11,761 bases of DNA from Euperipatoides rowelli (GCA_003024985.2 PXIH01S0028982.1), one strand, 5' to 3'; counted from the first letter of the stretch, positions 1 through 8,425 are shown. Numbers and translations are program-made. The notes: generated by a model not told the origin, from the sequence alone.

Positions 1-925
1 TATATATTCTTCAAACTACCTACAAATCTATTTACCTATGTAAGAATCAATCTATCTACTTATCAAACTGCTTATCTATTTACATATCAATATATCAATC
101 TATAATCAATAAAATTAATCAATCAATGAATCTATCTAATTTTTAATCAAACTAACTACCAATCAATTAATCAATATATCTAAAAATCAGTCAATCAATC
201 AATCAAACATTAAATCAAATCTATCTTCCTACCAAACTACCTACCTACCAAACTATCACTGCCAATCTGTCTACTATGAATCTATATACTATCAATCTAT
301 CTATTTGTGTATCTGTCGTTAATCTGTTAACTGTCCATCAGTCCATCGTCAGTCCATCCATCAGTCCATCAGTTGGTCTGTTAGTCATTCCATCCATCAT
401 CCCATGCCTCTGTTTGTCTATCCGTCTATCTATCCATATGTCCATCCATCAATCTAAAGTCAATTTTTCCATCTATCTATTTGTCCCATTCTATCCGTCC
501 ATCCATCTAGCCGTTCATCCTCTATCAATCAATCTATCAATCAATCAACCAATCAATCAATGAATTAATCTATCAATCAACCAATCTATCTTTCTATCAA
601 TCAATATATCAATCAATCTATTTATCAGTCAATTTATCAATCAATCTATCTATCAATCAATCTATCAATTTATCAACTATCTATCAATCTACCTACCTAT
701 GAATCTTCCTACCTATGAAACTATCTACCTATCAATCTGTCTACCTATTAATCTATCTACTTATCATTCTATCTACCTTTAATCTATCTAACAATCTATC
801 TACCTATCAACCTATCAATCTATATTCCTATCATTCTATCAGCCAATCAATATATTTATCTACTAATCAATCATTATATCTACCAATCATTCAATCTATC
901 TACCATCAATTGTTTTAAATTTTCA
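1..925. repeat. Degenerate tetranucleotide repeat array (ATCT/ATCA/ACCT type)
   Basis: The block is built almost entirely from four-base units such as atct, atca, accta/tacc and catc, mixed and degenerate rather than one pure unit. The + strand is very poor in G, so the array has strong strand asymmetry. Sub-blocks differ: aatc-rich near 180-210 and 535-660, catc/gtcc-rich near 330-520, and atct/acct-rich near 670-905. The array dissolves into ordinary AT-rich sequence near 905-925. It probably starts before the window. Open frames inside it (276-563 and 715-918, rich in Ser, Ile, Leu, Tyr and Asn) are by-products of the repeat and are not genes. Confidence 0.93.
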
Positions 926-2043
926 ATCAATTTTTTTAATTTTCTTAAAAAACAGATTACATGCCAAAACAAAGAATAGAAAAATACTTCTAATAACTAA
1001 TCTCTGTTCCAATGTATTGTTATATCACAATGAGTAACATTATATAACAAAATAGAGAAATACTAATAAACAATAGCATATTTTCAGTATATAGACAGAC
1101 ACCTTTGAAATTTCTGTTTCAAGAAAGCTAGTAACTATTATTCGTTTTAAATATCTTAATTAACATACACATTTTAATCAATATGAAATTAAAGTAATTA
1201 ATAATAAAGCTTTTAGTTTCAACATTTAGTTTTACACACAACTAAATTCTAAGATTTTTTCATGTAACATTAACAAGAATCCTCATGGGCTTCCTTTTTT
1301 GCAATTTGGTTTCAGAATATGAAAGTCAATCCCCTCACTTATATCAAAATTCATTTGGAAAAAATTTAGAACACAGATGCAATTTTTCTTAATTTCAAAG
1401 ACTTTGAAGATTTTTGGATTTATTCAATTGTTAAATTCCCCTTTATTAGCTATGTACAAATCAGTGTTGTTTTCTGTTATGTCTCAATGTGTCTTGGCTA
1501 TTTTTATAAATGAACCTGATAAATATACTGTATAGTGTTTCTTATTTCATTAATTCCTTTTGAATAAAATAATATCCTGCATCTATATTTTCATATTCCA
1601 TATGATAGCTATGATTATCTTTAACTGTTTTTAAATTTATAAAATTTTTAAAAATGATTTTATTATCAGAAAAAAGCTTTTAAATTACTTTGCTATAAGA
1701 TCTTCTTTAGTACTTATTTAGACATGTTCCAAAAATAAACAAGATGTCTAGTAGCCTACTCTCAGTGAATTACTTAAACAATGAACAATTTAATTGATCA
1801 TTTTCTAGTATGCCAAAACCTCATAACCTTTGTTTTGTAGAACCTAGGTAAAATATTAATAAAAGTTTTATTATAAAGTTCTGATATTTCCAACACTCAG
1901 ATTCTTAACATTTGAAATTTTATCACTTATGTTACTTACTTGAATTGTTATTTATTATTGAAGGATTCATAAAATGCTCTTAAATATCCAGTCAGACTTA
2001 TCAAACAATACATATAAATACATATTTACATCTGTACAAAGAG
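926..2043. other. AT-rich intergenic sequence, no gene seen
   Basis: No open frame of convincing length or composition was seen on either strand. The sequence is AT-rich with many short A or T runs. No tRNA, terminal repeat or recognisable retroelement protein was found by eye. Diverged transposon sequence could be present below what can be seen without a repeat library. Confidence 0.6.
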
Positions 2044-2081
2044 TGTAAATAAAGAATATAAATGTAAATAAAGAATATAAT
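2044..2081. repeat. Two-copy 19-bp tandem repeat
   Basis: A 19-base unit beginning tgtaaataaagaatataa occurs twice in immediate succession (2044-2062 and 2063-2081) and differs only at the last base. This is a small local duplication with no evident function. Confidence 0.8.
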
Positions 2082-2209
2082 AGTAAATTAATGTAAAAAA
2101 TTATTGTAAATATGTTATAACTGGATGCTAGATGTTATGATACTATGAAATACTATAAATACATAGGTCAAAATGGTACAATCAAGAGATAAAGAGGATC
2201 ATCCAGAAG

Positions 2210-2580
2210 CTAGAATGAGCCAAATAGGAATTTAAAGTAGGACTCTCTAAAAGAAACAAGAGTTTTGGAGGTTCTTATATTATGGAGAATACTATTCAAT
2301 GTTTCTGTTGAGACACTGGAGAATGCTCTAAGACCCACTTTAGTTCCTTTGTGCTGAACAAATAAGTTTTTAGAAGCTTTTTGTCTGGTATTATGTAAAT
2401 GTTTTAATATTTTAGAGTTAACCATAGGAAAAAAGTCAGAGGGAGTAAGATTATTAAAGCATTTACAGATTAACTTGCCAAGGTGAAGCTTTCTGAGTTT
2501 CATTTTAAAGAGAGTTTATTTCTATCAATTGCATTATTAGTTCTATTGGAATGCCTAACATTTAAACTTGTTGTGTCTAC
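2210..2580 (-). pseudogene. C-terminal tail of a non-LTR retrotransposon ORF2 (fragment)
   Basis: Translation of 2503-2210 gives 97 residues ending at a stop. The pattern is the post-RT tail of LINE ORF2 proteins: a Leu/Lys-rich helix with KCFNNLTP, then HNTRQKASKNLFVQHKGTK, a G-x-R-A-F-S segment, LNSILHNIRTSKTLVSF, and a final YFKFLF close to the stop. In this enzyme group the order HNTR..., LFV..., G...F, W/LNSLP..IR, ...SF...LK..L is characteristic. A second frame just upstream (about 2510-2580, reading SNRTNNAIDRNKLSLK) looks like the preceding residues, so there is a frameshift near 2505. The natural stop is present, but the catalytic palm (YADD region) is not found nearby. It is a dead fragment in the same orientation as the zinc-knuckle remnant to its right. 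Confidence 0.75.
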
Positions 2581-2631
2581 TTTAGTAGCTTTAAGTTTAT
2601 TTTAATGCACATTGTTAGCTTTTACAATGTT

Positions 2632-3660
2632 TTAATTTTCATTTGTGTCAATCTTAGGTTCTTCATTCAGTCTTCCATTAGTAAGAAGGCCTGTACCAGC
2701 AATATTTTGGAGACTGTTAATATTGCATCGAGCAGCTCCATCTAGATGAACAAAAGTTGTATCCATTTGATTATCAGCAAACATTTGTATATTAGCCTGA
2801 ACTCCCTCTTCATAAGAATATTCTTCCCCTCCTCCTCACTTTCATTAGGCTACCTTGATTTATTATTAACATCTTTCACAACCGATGAATACAACCTTTT
2901 TTTCCTATATTCATCTTATGTTCATAATAAGTATCACAATCCAGACATTTTCTCCTCGGATATTGGGCAGACTTATGGCCGTTCTTTTACATTTATGCCC
3001 TTTATGGTAACAAAAACCTCCAATTTCTAACTTTAATGAAATGAGGAATCTCTTCCACAGATTGATTCTTAGAATAATGTGCCACAATTAATTAACTATA
3101 TTATAATAAAGCTCCTCCATTACCCTAACAATTTCATTTTTTTACACTTGTTATTGCTATAAATTTTTGAAAAGCAATTTTTATGTAAAAAATCATCCAT
3201 ATTAGGTTCTAGAATAGGCCCCATAAAGAATTGGCACTACATAATAACCTTGATAATCCAAAAATTCCTTTTCTACTTTTTTTAACATCCTCAGTTTTAT
3301 AAAAATCAACTCCAAAATACCTCAAATTGCAAGGGAAGTATACTGCTTTTAAAGCACCTGGCCCAACTATGGTTACAATTGCCTGAAGGTACTACTCACC
3401 TCTATAACAGTCTTTTGCTCACTATAATGTAAATATAAACCAACAAGGGTTACATAAACCCTTCATCTGCTGGTAACAATATTTTAAGCTCTTTAAGAGT
3501 TTAAATACTTTGAGCTAAACATTTTTAGCTCTTCTTCAATTCTATCAAAGATTTTCATGTTAGTCTTATGCTTCTGAATATGACATCATTCCCAGTATTT
3601 TAGTCACTTATTTTGTGTGTTATCACAAAGCCATACCTCCATATTATAGTCATCCAGTAT
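2632..3660 (-). pseudogene. Decayed zinc-knuckle (Cys/His-rich) protein, probable retroelement ORF1/gag
   Basis: Stretches of protein-like sequence run through all three minus frames, joined by frameshifts and in-frame stops. From the N-terminal side: ILDDYNMEVWLCDNTQNK (about 3660-3610), KTNMKIFDRIEEELKMF, LPADEGFM followed by TLVGLYLHYSEQKTVIEVSS (about 3475-3380), RYFGVDFYKTEDV, then FLDYQGYYVVPILYGAYSRT (about 3265-3205). A Cys/His-rich region at about 3012-2890 contains CYHKGHKC and KCLDCDTYYEHKM. An acidic linker and an open stretch of about 67 codons (2835-2632) end at a stop. CCHC-like knuckles next to an RT tail on the same strand suggest an ORF1/gag-type nucleic-acid-binding protein. 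The exact family is not recognised, and a host-gene pseudogene cannot be excluded. Confidence 0.55.
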
Positions 3661-4091
3661 TACACTAGTACAAGAAAATCTGGTTTAATACCAGGAAGTT
3701 AATAGTTATAGCACATTTGAAAAAATATAAAAATGTATAAAAAATAAAATAAAGTCATTAGGTCATAACATATTTTAGAATTGTTTAAAAAAAAAGTTGA
3801 TTCTAAGCAAAACATGCAAAATGAAGATGGTTTTTAATTAAACAATTATGTCTGAAACATATGTATTTTTCGTAAAAGATGTGAATTACTAAGTTTTTAA
3901 GAAAAATAGCAAATATCTCTACTGTGTATCTCAGCATAATTATTTGATGTAACTTCCTTTTAGGATCAGTTTTCAATTATTATCAGTTTTACTATTCCTT
4001 CATGGTACCAGAATGTATCAGAATGTATCAATTGAATGCATTGTGGGGATTGATCAATCATAAACATGGGTGAGAAACAATATCATATCAT
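3661..4091. other. AT-rich spacer, no gene seen
   Basis: No coding stretch was seen on either strand. A short tandem duplication of cagaatgtatc lies at about 4009-4030. The stretch leads directly into the minisatellite to its right. Confidence 0.6.
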
Positions 4092-4252
4092 AACTGGAAG
4101 TGATGTCCTGCTAAAACTGGAAATGATGTCATATCAAAATCGGAAGTGATGACATACTAGAACCAGAAATGATGTCAAACCAAAACACAAAGTGATGTCA
4201 TAAAAAAAACATAACTGATATCATACCAAAACAGGAAGTGACATTAGCATGA
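4092..4252. repeat. Minisatellite, period about 24 bp (consensus near aCtGGAAGTGATGTCATAcCAA)
   Basis: About seven imperfect head-to-tail copies are visible, each carrying a form of ggaagtgatgtcat followed by an A-rich linker (for example aactggaagtgatgtc, actggaaatgatgtcat, tcggaagtgatgacat, aggaagtgacat). Unit length varies from about 22 to 26 bases. Related copies appear to the right: gaaactggaagtgacattt near 4324-4342, and two copies of cattttcaaa..gg near 4283 and 4337. The unit joins a GGAA(G) core to a near-palindromic TGATGTCA, which resemble ETS and CRE/AP-1-type half sites. That resemblance may be accidental. Confidence 0.85.
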
Positions 4253-5100
4253 GACAAATAAAAAAAAATCACACAATGGTAACATTTTCAAATTGGAGAA
4301 ATCTGGCTGATAGATTATCAGGCTGAAACTGGAAGTGACATTTTCAAACTGAGGGGGAGAATTGTCCAATTCCGAAAGATTTTTGTCCCTTGAAAGGTTA
4401 GTGTATGATTATATACAGTATCAGAGACAAGACCCATAGCTTATAACTGTGTAGCTCACCAGCTGGATTTCTGGCCACTGCATAAATTATGGCTATTTCC
4501 TCCTAGATATCATGGATGTACAACTAAATAAATGCCCTTTATTACCTGGAGGCCTGGATGATCCCGTTCAAACCAATGATTGGATGTACTGGGTGCTAAG
4601 AATCTCAGGATGAGTCTAGGCTGTCATTCAATGCTGATGCTATGTGCATATAATTTCTGGAAATCTCTCAAGTGAAACAAAGCTTCAAGAGATAGACTAG
4701 CTGAATAAAAAAAATGGGTCATTATAAGACTCAATGAGGTAAGTGAAAAGGGAAGCTCAAATAGAACTAAAGAATTGACGTTTATATTACCAGGAAAATT
4801 CAACAGGACAGATTAATGATGTTTGAATTATTAACGATAAGAAAGAATATTATAATGATAGAAACTATGTTTTATAAAGTAGCCAAACATGTACTTGAAC
4901 TAACATAGAGATATGAGATTCAGATAATCTAAATATATTCCCAAATTATAAGCTATTCAGGTAAAGAAGTAGAATTTTATGTGGATGTCCAGAGGGTGTA
5001 TGCTTTATAAATTGGGATATGATTTGCTTGTTTCAATGTAATTTTTATATTTATCGGACATGATACATGTTGTATGTATCTATTAGATGGTATAAGCACC
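4253..5100. other. Intergenic sequence with a slightly GC-richer patch, no gene seen
   Basis: Positions 4380-4700 look less AT-rich than the surroundings and have few homopolymers, which often marks a transposon-derived insert. However, no open frame, terminal repeat or RT motif was identified. A motif cgttcaaacc near 4567 resembles a Pol III B box, but no A box sits at tRNA-like distance. A near-palindrome atacatgttgtatgtat lies near 5065-5081. Confidence 0.5.
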
Positions 5101-5130
5101 AAAAAAAAATAAAAAAGAAAAAAAAAGAAA
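5101..5130. repeat. A-rich tract
   Basis: Thirty bases of A interrupted by one T and two Gs. It could be the poly(A) end of a + strand retroposon, but no retroposon body was recognised to its left. Confidence 0.85.
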
Positions 5131-5285
5131 CCTGTGAAGTCCTTTTACTGGGATAATACCTCTTTATTCATCTCCATACTGTGAAGAATTCATCAACTTG
5201 GATTTTTTTTTCATTCTAAATTCCAATAACCATGGAATGCTAACTAATGGTATAGAATATGCAGTAGATTACCTTATTCTGTTAA

Positions 5286-5323
5286 AGAGAGAGAGAGAGA
5301 GAGTGAGAGATAGAGAGAGAGAG
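5286..5323. repeat. (GA)n microsatellite
   Basis: A run of alternating g and a with two single-base interruptions (gtgaga and gataga). It lies about 290 bp beyond the stop codon of the EVG1-like gene, outside its predicted transcript end. Confidence 0.95.
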
Positions 5324-5413
5324 GTTGTAACCTTTGTCAGTAAGATGAGAAATAAGGAGCTATAGCCTATATTTGAATTTTAATTTTTAGTTTAAAATGA
5401 AAACACATTATTT

Positions 5414-5444
5414 TTTATTAAATGTTAATTATAATAAATTTATT
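5414..5444 (-). promoter_or_regulatory. Candidate polyadenylation signals for the EVG1-like gene
   Basis: On the minus strand AATAAA occurs at 5444-5439 and again at 5419-5414, about 170-200 bases past the stop codon at 5617-5615. This is a plausible 3' UTR length for an animal mRNA. In DNA this AT-rich the hexamer also occurs by chance, so the assignment rests on position only. Confidence 0.4.
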
Positions 5445-5614
5445 AAACTAAAATAAGTTTTAAAATTAAAGTTTTACAATCACTATGTTTAATTACTACT
5501 TTTGATTGAGAAAAAAAATCCGAATAATTATCTATATGGTCTAGGAACTCAGAAAACATTTATAAATATTCTAGCATAATTAAAGTCAAATCAGTCTTTG
5601 GGTTTCGTTTTATC

Positions 5615-6475
5615 TTAATCACAAAATCTTTTTCTCTCAGATTCTTCTATGAAATCACCTACTAAGTTTAATTCATTCTCATCTGTTTCTTCAGCATTGT
5701 CTATGTTTAAAACCAAATCAATAGATGACATACTCTCTCTACCATTGTAAGTTTCATTTAACACTTCTTTGTCTAAAACTAAATTTTTTGTTTGCAATTC
5801 TTCTGTAGCTGTCATATCCACTTTTTGCTTTTCTTCTGAATCATTCAACAACTTTACTCCATCTAATTCTTCCACTTTATTTGACTCTTTCAGTTCTGCA
5901 TCTATTAATTCCATCTCTCTAAGCTTTTGAGAAATCTCAGTTTCAATGATGGTTTTGAACTCATCTCCTATTGATAACTCTTCCATTTTATCTAAGAAAC
6001 ATCTGCGTTCTTCAATTTCACTCTTTAGTTCATCAAAACGATCTTTCTCTGATATTACCTCTGGGGATGTTGGAATCTCATTGGTTTGTTCTGTGATTGG
6101 CATATCATTTGCATTGAATGCCATTAAGCTTTGTAATCGTTCTTTCTCATTTGCATTATACCTATTTATGGGTATAGGTCTAAACCTTTCTCTAAGGTAA
6201 GCTCCAGAACTTTNGATGACTTCTTGAGATCGAAGACCTCTAACTGGCCAGGGTCGATTGTCTATTTTCATTGGTGTAATATTAATACCCTTTGGATTTT
6301 TAAAATTCTTTTTTAATGGTTTAATATCTTTGTTTGAATTACTGAATTTGATATCTCTGCGCTGTGAAATTGCCATTTTGGTTTCTTTTGTTAGAATTTT
6401 TAAAAAATCTCCACTTTCTTTATTAAAGGAAGGTCGTGGCGAGTTCCAGAATCCTCCTTTTTCTTGGCGAGCCAT
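5615..6475 (-). CDS. EVG1-like: UPF0193 / EVG1-like protein (C22orf23 homologue), single-exon
   Basis: The 286-residue product matches the animal UPF0193 family along its first two thirds. The start MARQEKGGFW corresponds to the family's conserved N-terminus (MA-x-QEK...FW), which is why 6475 is chosen over the upstream ATG at 6664. Next come FLKILTKETKMAISQRR (about residues 24-40), SSGAYLRERFRP (89-100), NEKERLQSL (109-117), DRFDELKSEIEER (145-157) and FLDKMEEL (160-167). The family signature EISQKLREMELID (180-192) closes the domain. Residues from about 193 form an acidic, Glu/Asp/Ser-rich, probably disordered tail that makes the protein longer than the human form (about 217 residues, from memory). 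The family is poorly characterised; a cilium or flagellum role is my inference from its occurrence in ciliated animals. An open frame this long in such AT-rich DNA implies selection or recent origin. No introns interrupt it, so it may be a retrocopy. Base 6214 is N (codon NAA, residue 88). Confidence 0.88.
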   Translation of the reverse strand: MARQEKGGFWNSPRPSFNKESGDFLKILTKETKMAISQRRDIKFSNSNKDIKPLKKNFKNPKGINITPMKIDNRPWPVRGLRSQEVIXSSGAYLRERFRPIPINRYNANEKERLQSLMAFNANDMPITEQTNEIPTSPEVISEKDRFDELKSEIEERRCFLDKMEELSIGDEFKTIIETEISQKLREMELIDAELKESNKVEELDGVKLLNDSEEKQKVDMTATEELQTKNLVLDKEVLNETYNGRESMSSIDLVLNIDNAEETDENELNLVGDFIEESERKRFCD

Positions 6476-6664
6476 ACTAAAGCTAAATATATTTGTTTTA
6501 TATCCAACTTTAACTTGCAATTTGTTATATCTATTTACTTTTAAATATACCAGGGTTATGCAAATTAATATGGCTAATAAAAAATAAATTGCTTTTTTTT
6601 TTAAAAATGGAATAACTAAGAAATCAGTGATTAATTCTAAATAAGAATTGCACGGCTCGAGCAA
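6476..6664 (-). other. Open in-frame 5' extension of the EVG1-like frame (probable 5' UTR or intron)
   Basis: The frame stays open for 63 codons upstream of the conserved start, beginning with an ATG at 6664. It encodes a hydrophobic run, AIYFLLAILICITLVYL, that would look like a membrane segment. T-rich DNA read in this frame naturally gives Phe, Leu and Ile, and UPF0193 proteins start at the downstream Met, so this is more likely non-coding. A pyrimidine-rich stretch ending in AG at about 6575-6574 could be a splice acceptor for an untranslated first exon. A membrane-anchored isoform is possible but unsupported. Confidence 0.45.
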
Positions 6665-6697
6665 ATAGTATCAAACAAAAAATTCATTTGAATGTGA

Positions 6698-6992
6698 TAC
6701 AAAGTATTGCAAAAGGATGTACGATCATGGTTTTGTTCTCAATGTAAAACAATAAAGTAAATATAGACATCTCCATTCTGAATGCTTTTGGAGAAAAATT
6801 GTTATAAACCATTCTAAAAAAAATGGATTTGGGAAACGAACAGATAATAAAAAGAATTGATAAACTAGATAAAACCTTCAATCTAACACAAAACAAGTAA
6901 TAAAAAATACTGAAAATATTATGGTTATTGATAAGAAAGTACAAGATTTAAAAATAGATTTAAAACGGATTGTAAAACATAGTTCTAGTTGA
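6698..6992 (+). pseudogene. LINE ORF1 remnant (CR1-like): end of PHD finger plus coiled coil
   Basis: Frame 6698-6757 reads YKVLQKDVRS then WFCSQC, followed by a stop. This is the C-terminal edge of a PHD finger (...L-x-x-D-x-x-x-W-x-C-x2-C), as found in ORF1 proteins of CR1-type LINEs. From the ATG at 6823 a second piece reads NEQIIKRIDKLDKTF with hydrophobic residues at heptad spacing. A frameshift near 6888-6897 moves the reading to VIDKKVQDLKIDLKRIVK, ending at a stop at 6990. The PHD-then-coiled-coil order is typical of CR1-clade ORF1, whose product binds nucleic acid. Stops and a frameshift make it dead. It lies 223 bp from the start of the EVG1-like gene on the opposite strand. Confidence 0.6.
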
Positions 6993-7689
6993 GATAGTCA
7001 CACTTTGAAGAACTTAATGGCAGAATATCTACGTACTTTTAATCTGAATTTATTTGGTTTAGATAAAAATGAAAATTTATCATATTTATTTATTTATTTC
7101 TACNTAAAGTTTAAGCTTTAGCTTATACAGTTGAGCTTAACCAGCTCTTTACACTGAAGTATATGAACAACTTTGGAACACAATGGTTACAACATATAAC
7201 AAAACAACAATGTACAAAACAAAAAAAACAAAACAAAACAATGAAAGACTTTACATGTTTGGACTGCAGTGTCCACCACTCATGACTAAAAACAAGGAAA
7301 CACTCAATACATGTTGGTTAGAAGTACCCCCCCCCTCCCTTTCCGGCATGCAAATTAATGAAACATAACAAATCAAAAAACACCACAACATCGAACGGTG
7401 CACTAACTCCGAGAATGAACTATATTAATTTCAGATTGATACTATTGATGTAAACAAAATATGAATTTCGTTAATCAAACGAAGATTACTGACTTCACAT
7501 AATCATTTATACTTTTTTTTTAATAACTTAAAACCTGACTTTTAAAACAGATTTTTGGAATGTTATTCCATAAAATTACATTTCTTCAGAAAACAGAGTA
7601 GATAAAAGATGGATTTTTACAGAATGGAATTCTAATTTGAAAATAATGTTTTCTAAAATTACATCTGTTATTCAATATGTAGCCTAATA
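6993..7689. other. Low-complexity AT-rich spacer, no gene seen
   Basis: The stretch contains an A/C-rich block (about 7198-7247, repeated aacaaaacaa-like units), a run of nine C at 7327-7335 and a near-palindrome taagctttagctta near 7111. An open frame at 7183-7368 is an artefact of the A-rich block. Since LINE pieces lie on both sides on the + strand, this could be eroded LINE sequence, but no RT motif was found here. Confidence 0.5.
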
Positions 7690-7737
7690 GTGATTTTTGT
7701 TTCTGTTAAAAATCATTTTTTAAACTCCTTTGATTTG

Positions 7738-7842
7738 GATTTAATAAATTCAACTTTGGAAGGTACAAACTTAGAAGAAATTAAAACATTAAATTTCCTG
7801 GGAATTAAAATAGACAACAAACTAAAGTGGTTTGATCAGAGT
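7738..7842 (+). pseudogene. Reverse transcriptase fragment of a non-LTR retrotransposon
   Basis: Thirty-five residues in one frame include EGTNLEEIKTLNFLGIKID followed by NKLKW and then a stop. This is the conserved block after the catalytic palm of LINE RTs: G-x-x-L-E-x-V-x-x-F-x-F-L-G-V-x-I-D-x-x-L-x-W. The match breaks off at FDQS, about where the SINE on the other strand begins. Upstream sequence to 7690 is open in the same frame but has no clear RT motifs. It is a dead fragment with the same orientation as the ORF1 remnant at 6698, though nothing shows they are one copy. Confidence 0.75.
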
Positions 7843-7864
7843 TAGTACGATCTTACATAACAAA

Positions 7865-7962
7865 CCTTATAATCAGCAGTGACTTTTGCCGGATTCGAAC
7901 CTGGGACCAAATTGGTCTCTGGTAGTGAGTGATCTGAACTAGCCTTATCATTTCACCCAATA
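7865..7962 (-). repeat. tRNA-derived SINE (head region)
   Basis: On the minus strand a perfect Pol III B box, GGTTCGAATCC, lies at 7901-7891. About 40 bases upstream is an A-box-like TAGTTCAGATCAC (near 7943-7931), preceded by ggtgaaatgataaggc. Between them sits ctaccagagaccaatttggt, in place of an anticodon arm and variable region. The order and spacing are tRNA-like, but no acceptor stem pairs across the ends, so this is a SINE head rather than a tRNA gene. It abuts the RT fragment at 7738-7842, which suggests insertion into an older LINE copy. Confidence 0.6.
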
Positions 7963-8359
7963 AATATCAATATTTTCATAATAATAACCTAAAGTATTGA
8001 TATACAGTAAATGGAGTTAGTTTTCAGTGATGGATACTCTCTAATGGTCTATAATTATTTACAATAGTATGTTTGACAGTCAGTTTTTATATTCTTTTAA
8101 TCATGTTTTTAGTTGTAAATAAAAACTTTAAAAAATATAAAAAGAACATCCATAAGGAGTTTTCTTTTTACATTTTTAGAAAAAATACAAAAGTTAGATC
8201 TCCATAATTAGCCTAATTAATGTTAAGAATTTAATAAATATTAGCTCAATAATTTCTTATATTTATGATACTACTTTAAGCCTGAGATCGAGACCCTTCT
8301 ATAAACATAACTTAAAATTCCATATGCTTATACCTTTAACCTAAATGAAAATTTCAAAG

Positions 8360-8425
8360 TAGATTAGTTCAGCACTCTCTCTTAGAAGAGATCTTGAACT
8401 CAAGTTTGGAACACATGGACTAAAA
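8360..8425 (+). repeat. Degenerate tRNA-SINE-like copy
   Basis: The + strand carries tagttcagcactctc (from 8365) and, about 37-39 bases later, aagtttggaac (from 8402). These resemble the A-box and B-box segments of the SINE at 7962-7865, and cttagaagagatc in between parallels its ctaccagagacc. The B box is badly mutated, so this rests on layout and the shared TAGTTCAG-CACTC element. Confidence 0.3.

Noticed and set aside
276-918. Open + frames of 95 and 67 codons (276-563, 715-918)
   Set aside because: They lie wholly inside the tetranucleotide array, and their Ser/Ile/Leu/Asn/Tyr periodicity simply reads out the repeat.
2746-3030. 94-codon + strand frame
   Set aside because: It is antisense to the zinc-knuckle remnant, and its Ser/Phe/Tyr composition reflects the complement of a Lys/Glu-rich coding strand.
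4092-4252. CRISPR-like array
   Set aside because: The units are contiguous and imperfect with no unique spacers between identical repeats, and the context is animal DNA.
4451-4574. A tRNA-like element (tagctcaccag and cgttcaaacc)
   Set aside because: The box-like motifs are more than 100 bases apart, too far for tRNA or SINE heads.
5946-6587. Two + strand frames (5946-6200 and 6258-6587) opposite the EVG1-like gene
   Set aside because: They are antisense to a conserved gene and show only the Ser/Phe/Leu-rich pattern expected of such shadows.
6684-6944. 86-codon minus-strand frame
   Set aside because: It is antisense to the PHD/coiled-coil LINE ORF1 remnant, and its Phe/Ile/Leu richness comes from reading A/T-rich DNA.
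7865-7962. A functional tRNA gene
   Set aside because: The B box is perfect but no paired acceptor stem or clear anticodon arm could be laid out, so it is called a SINE head.
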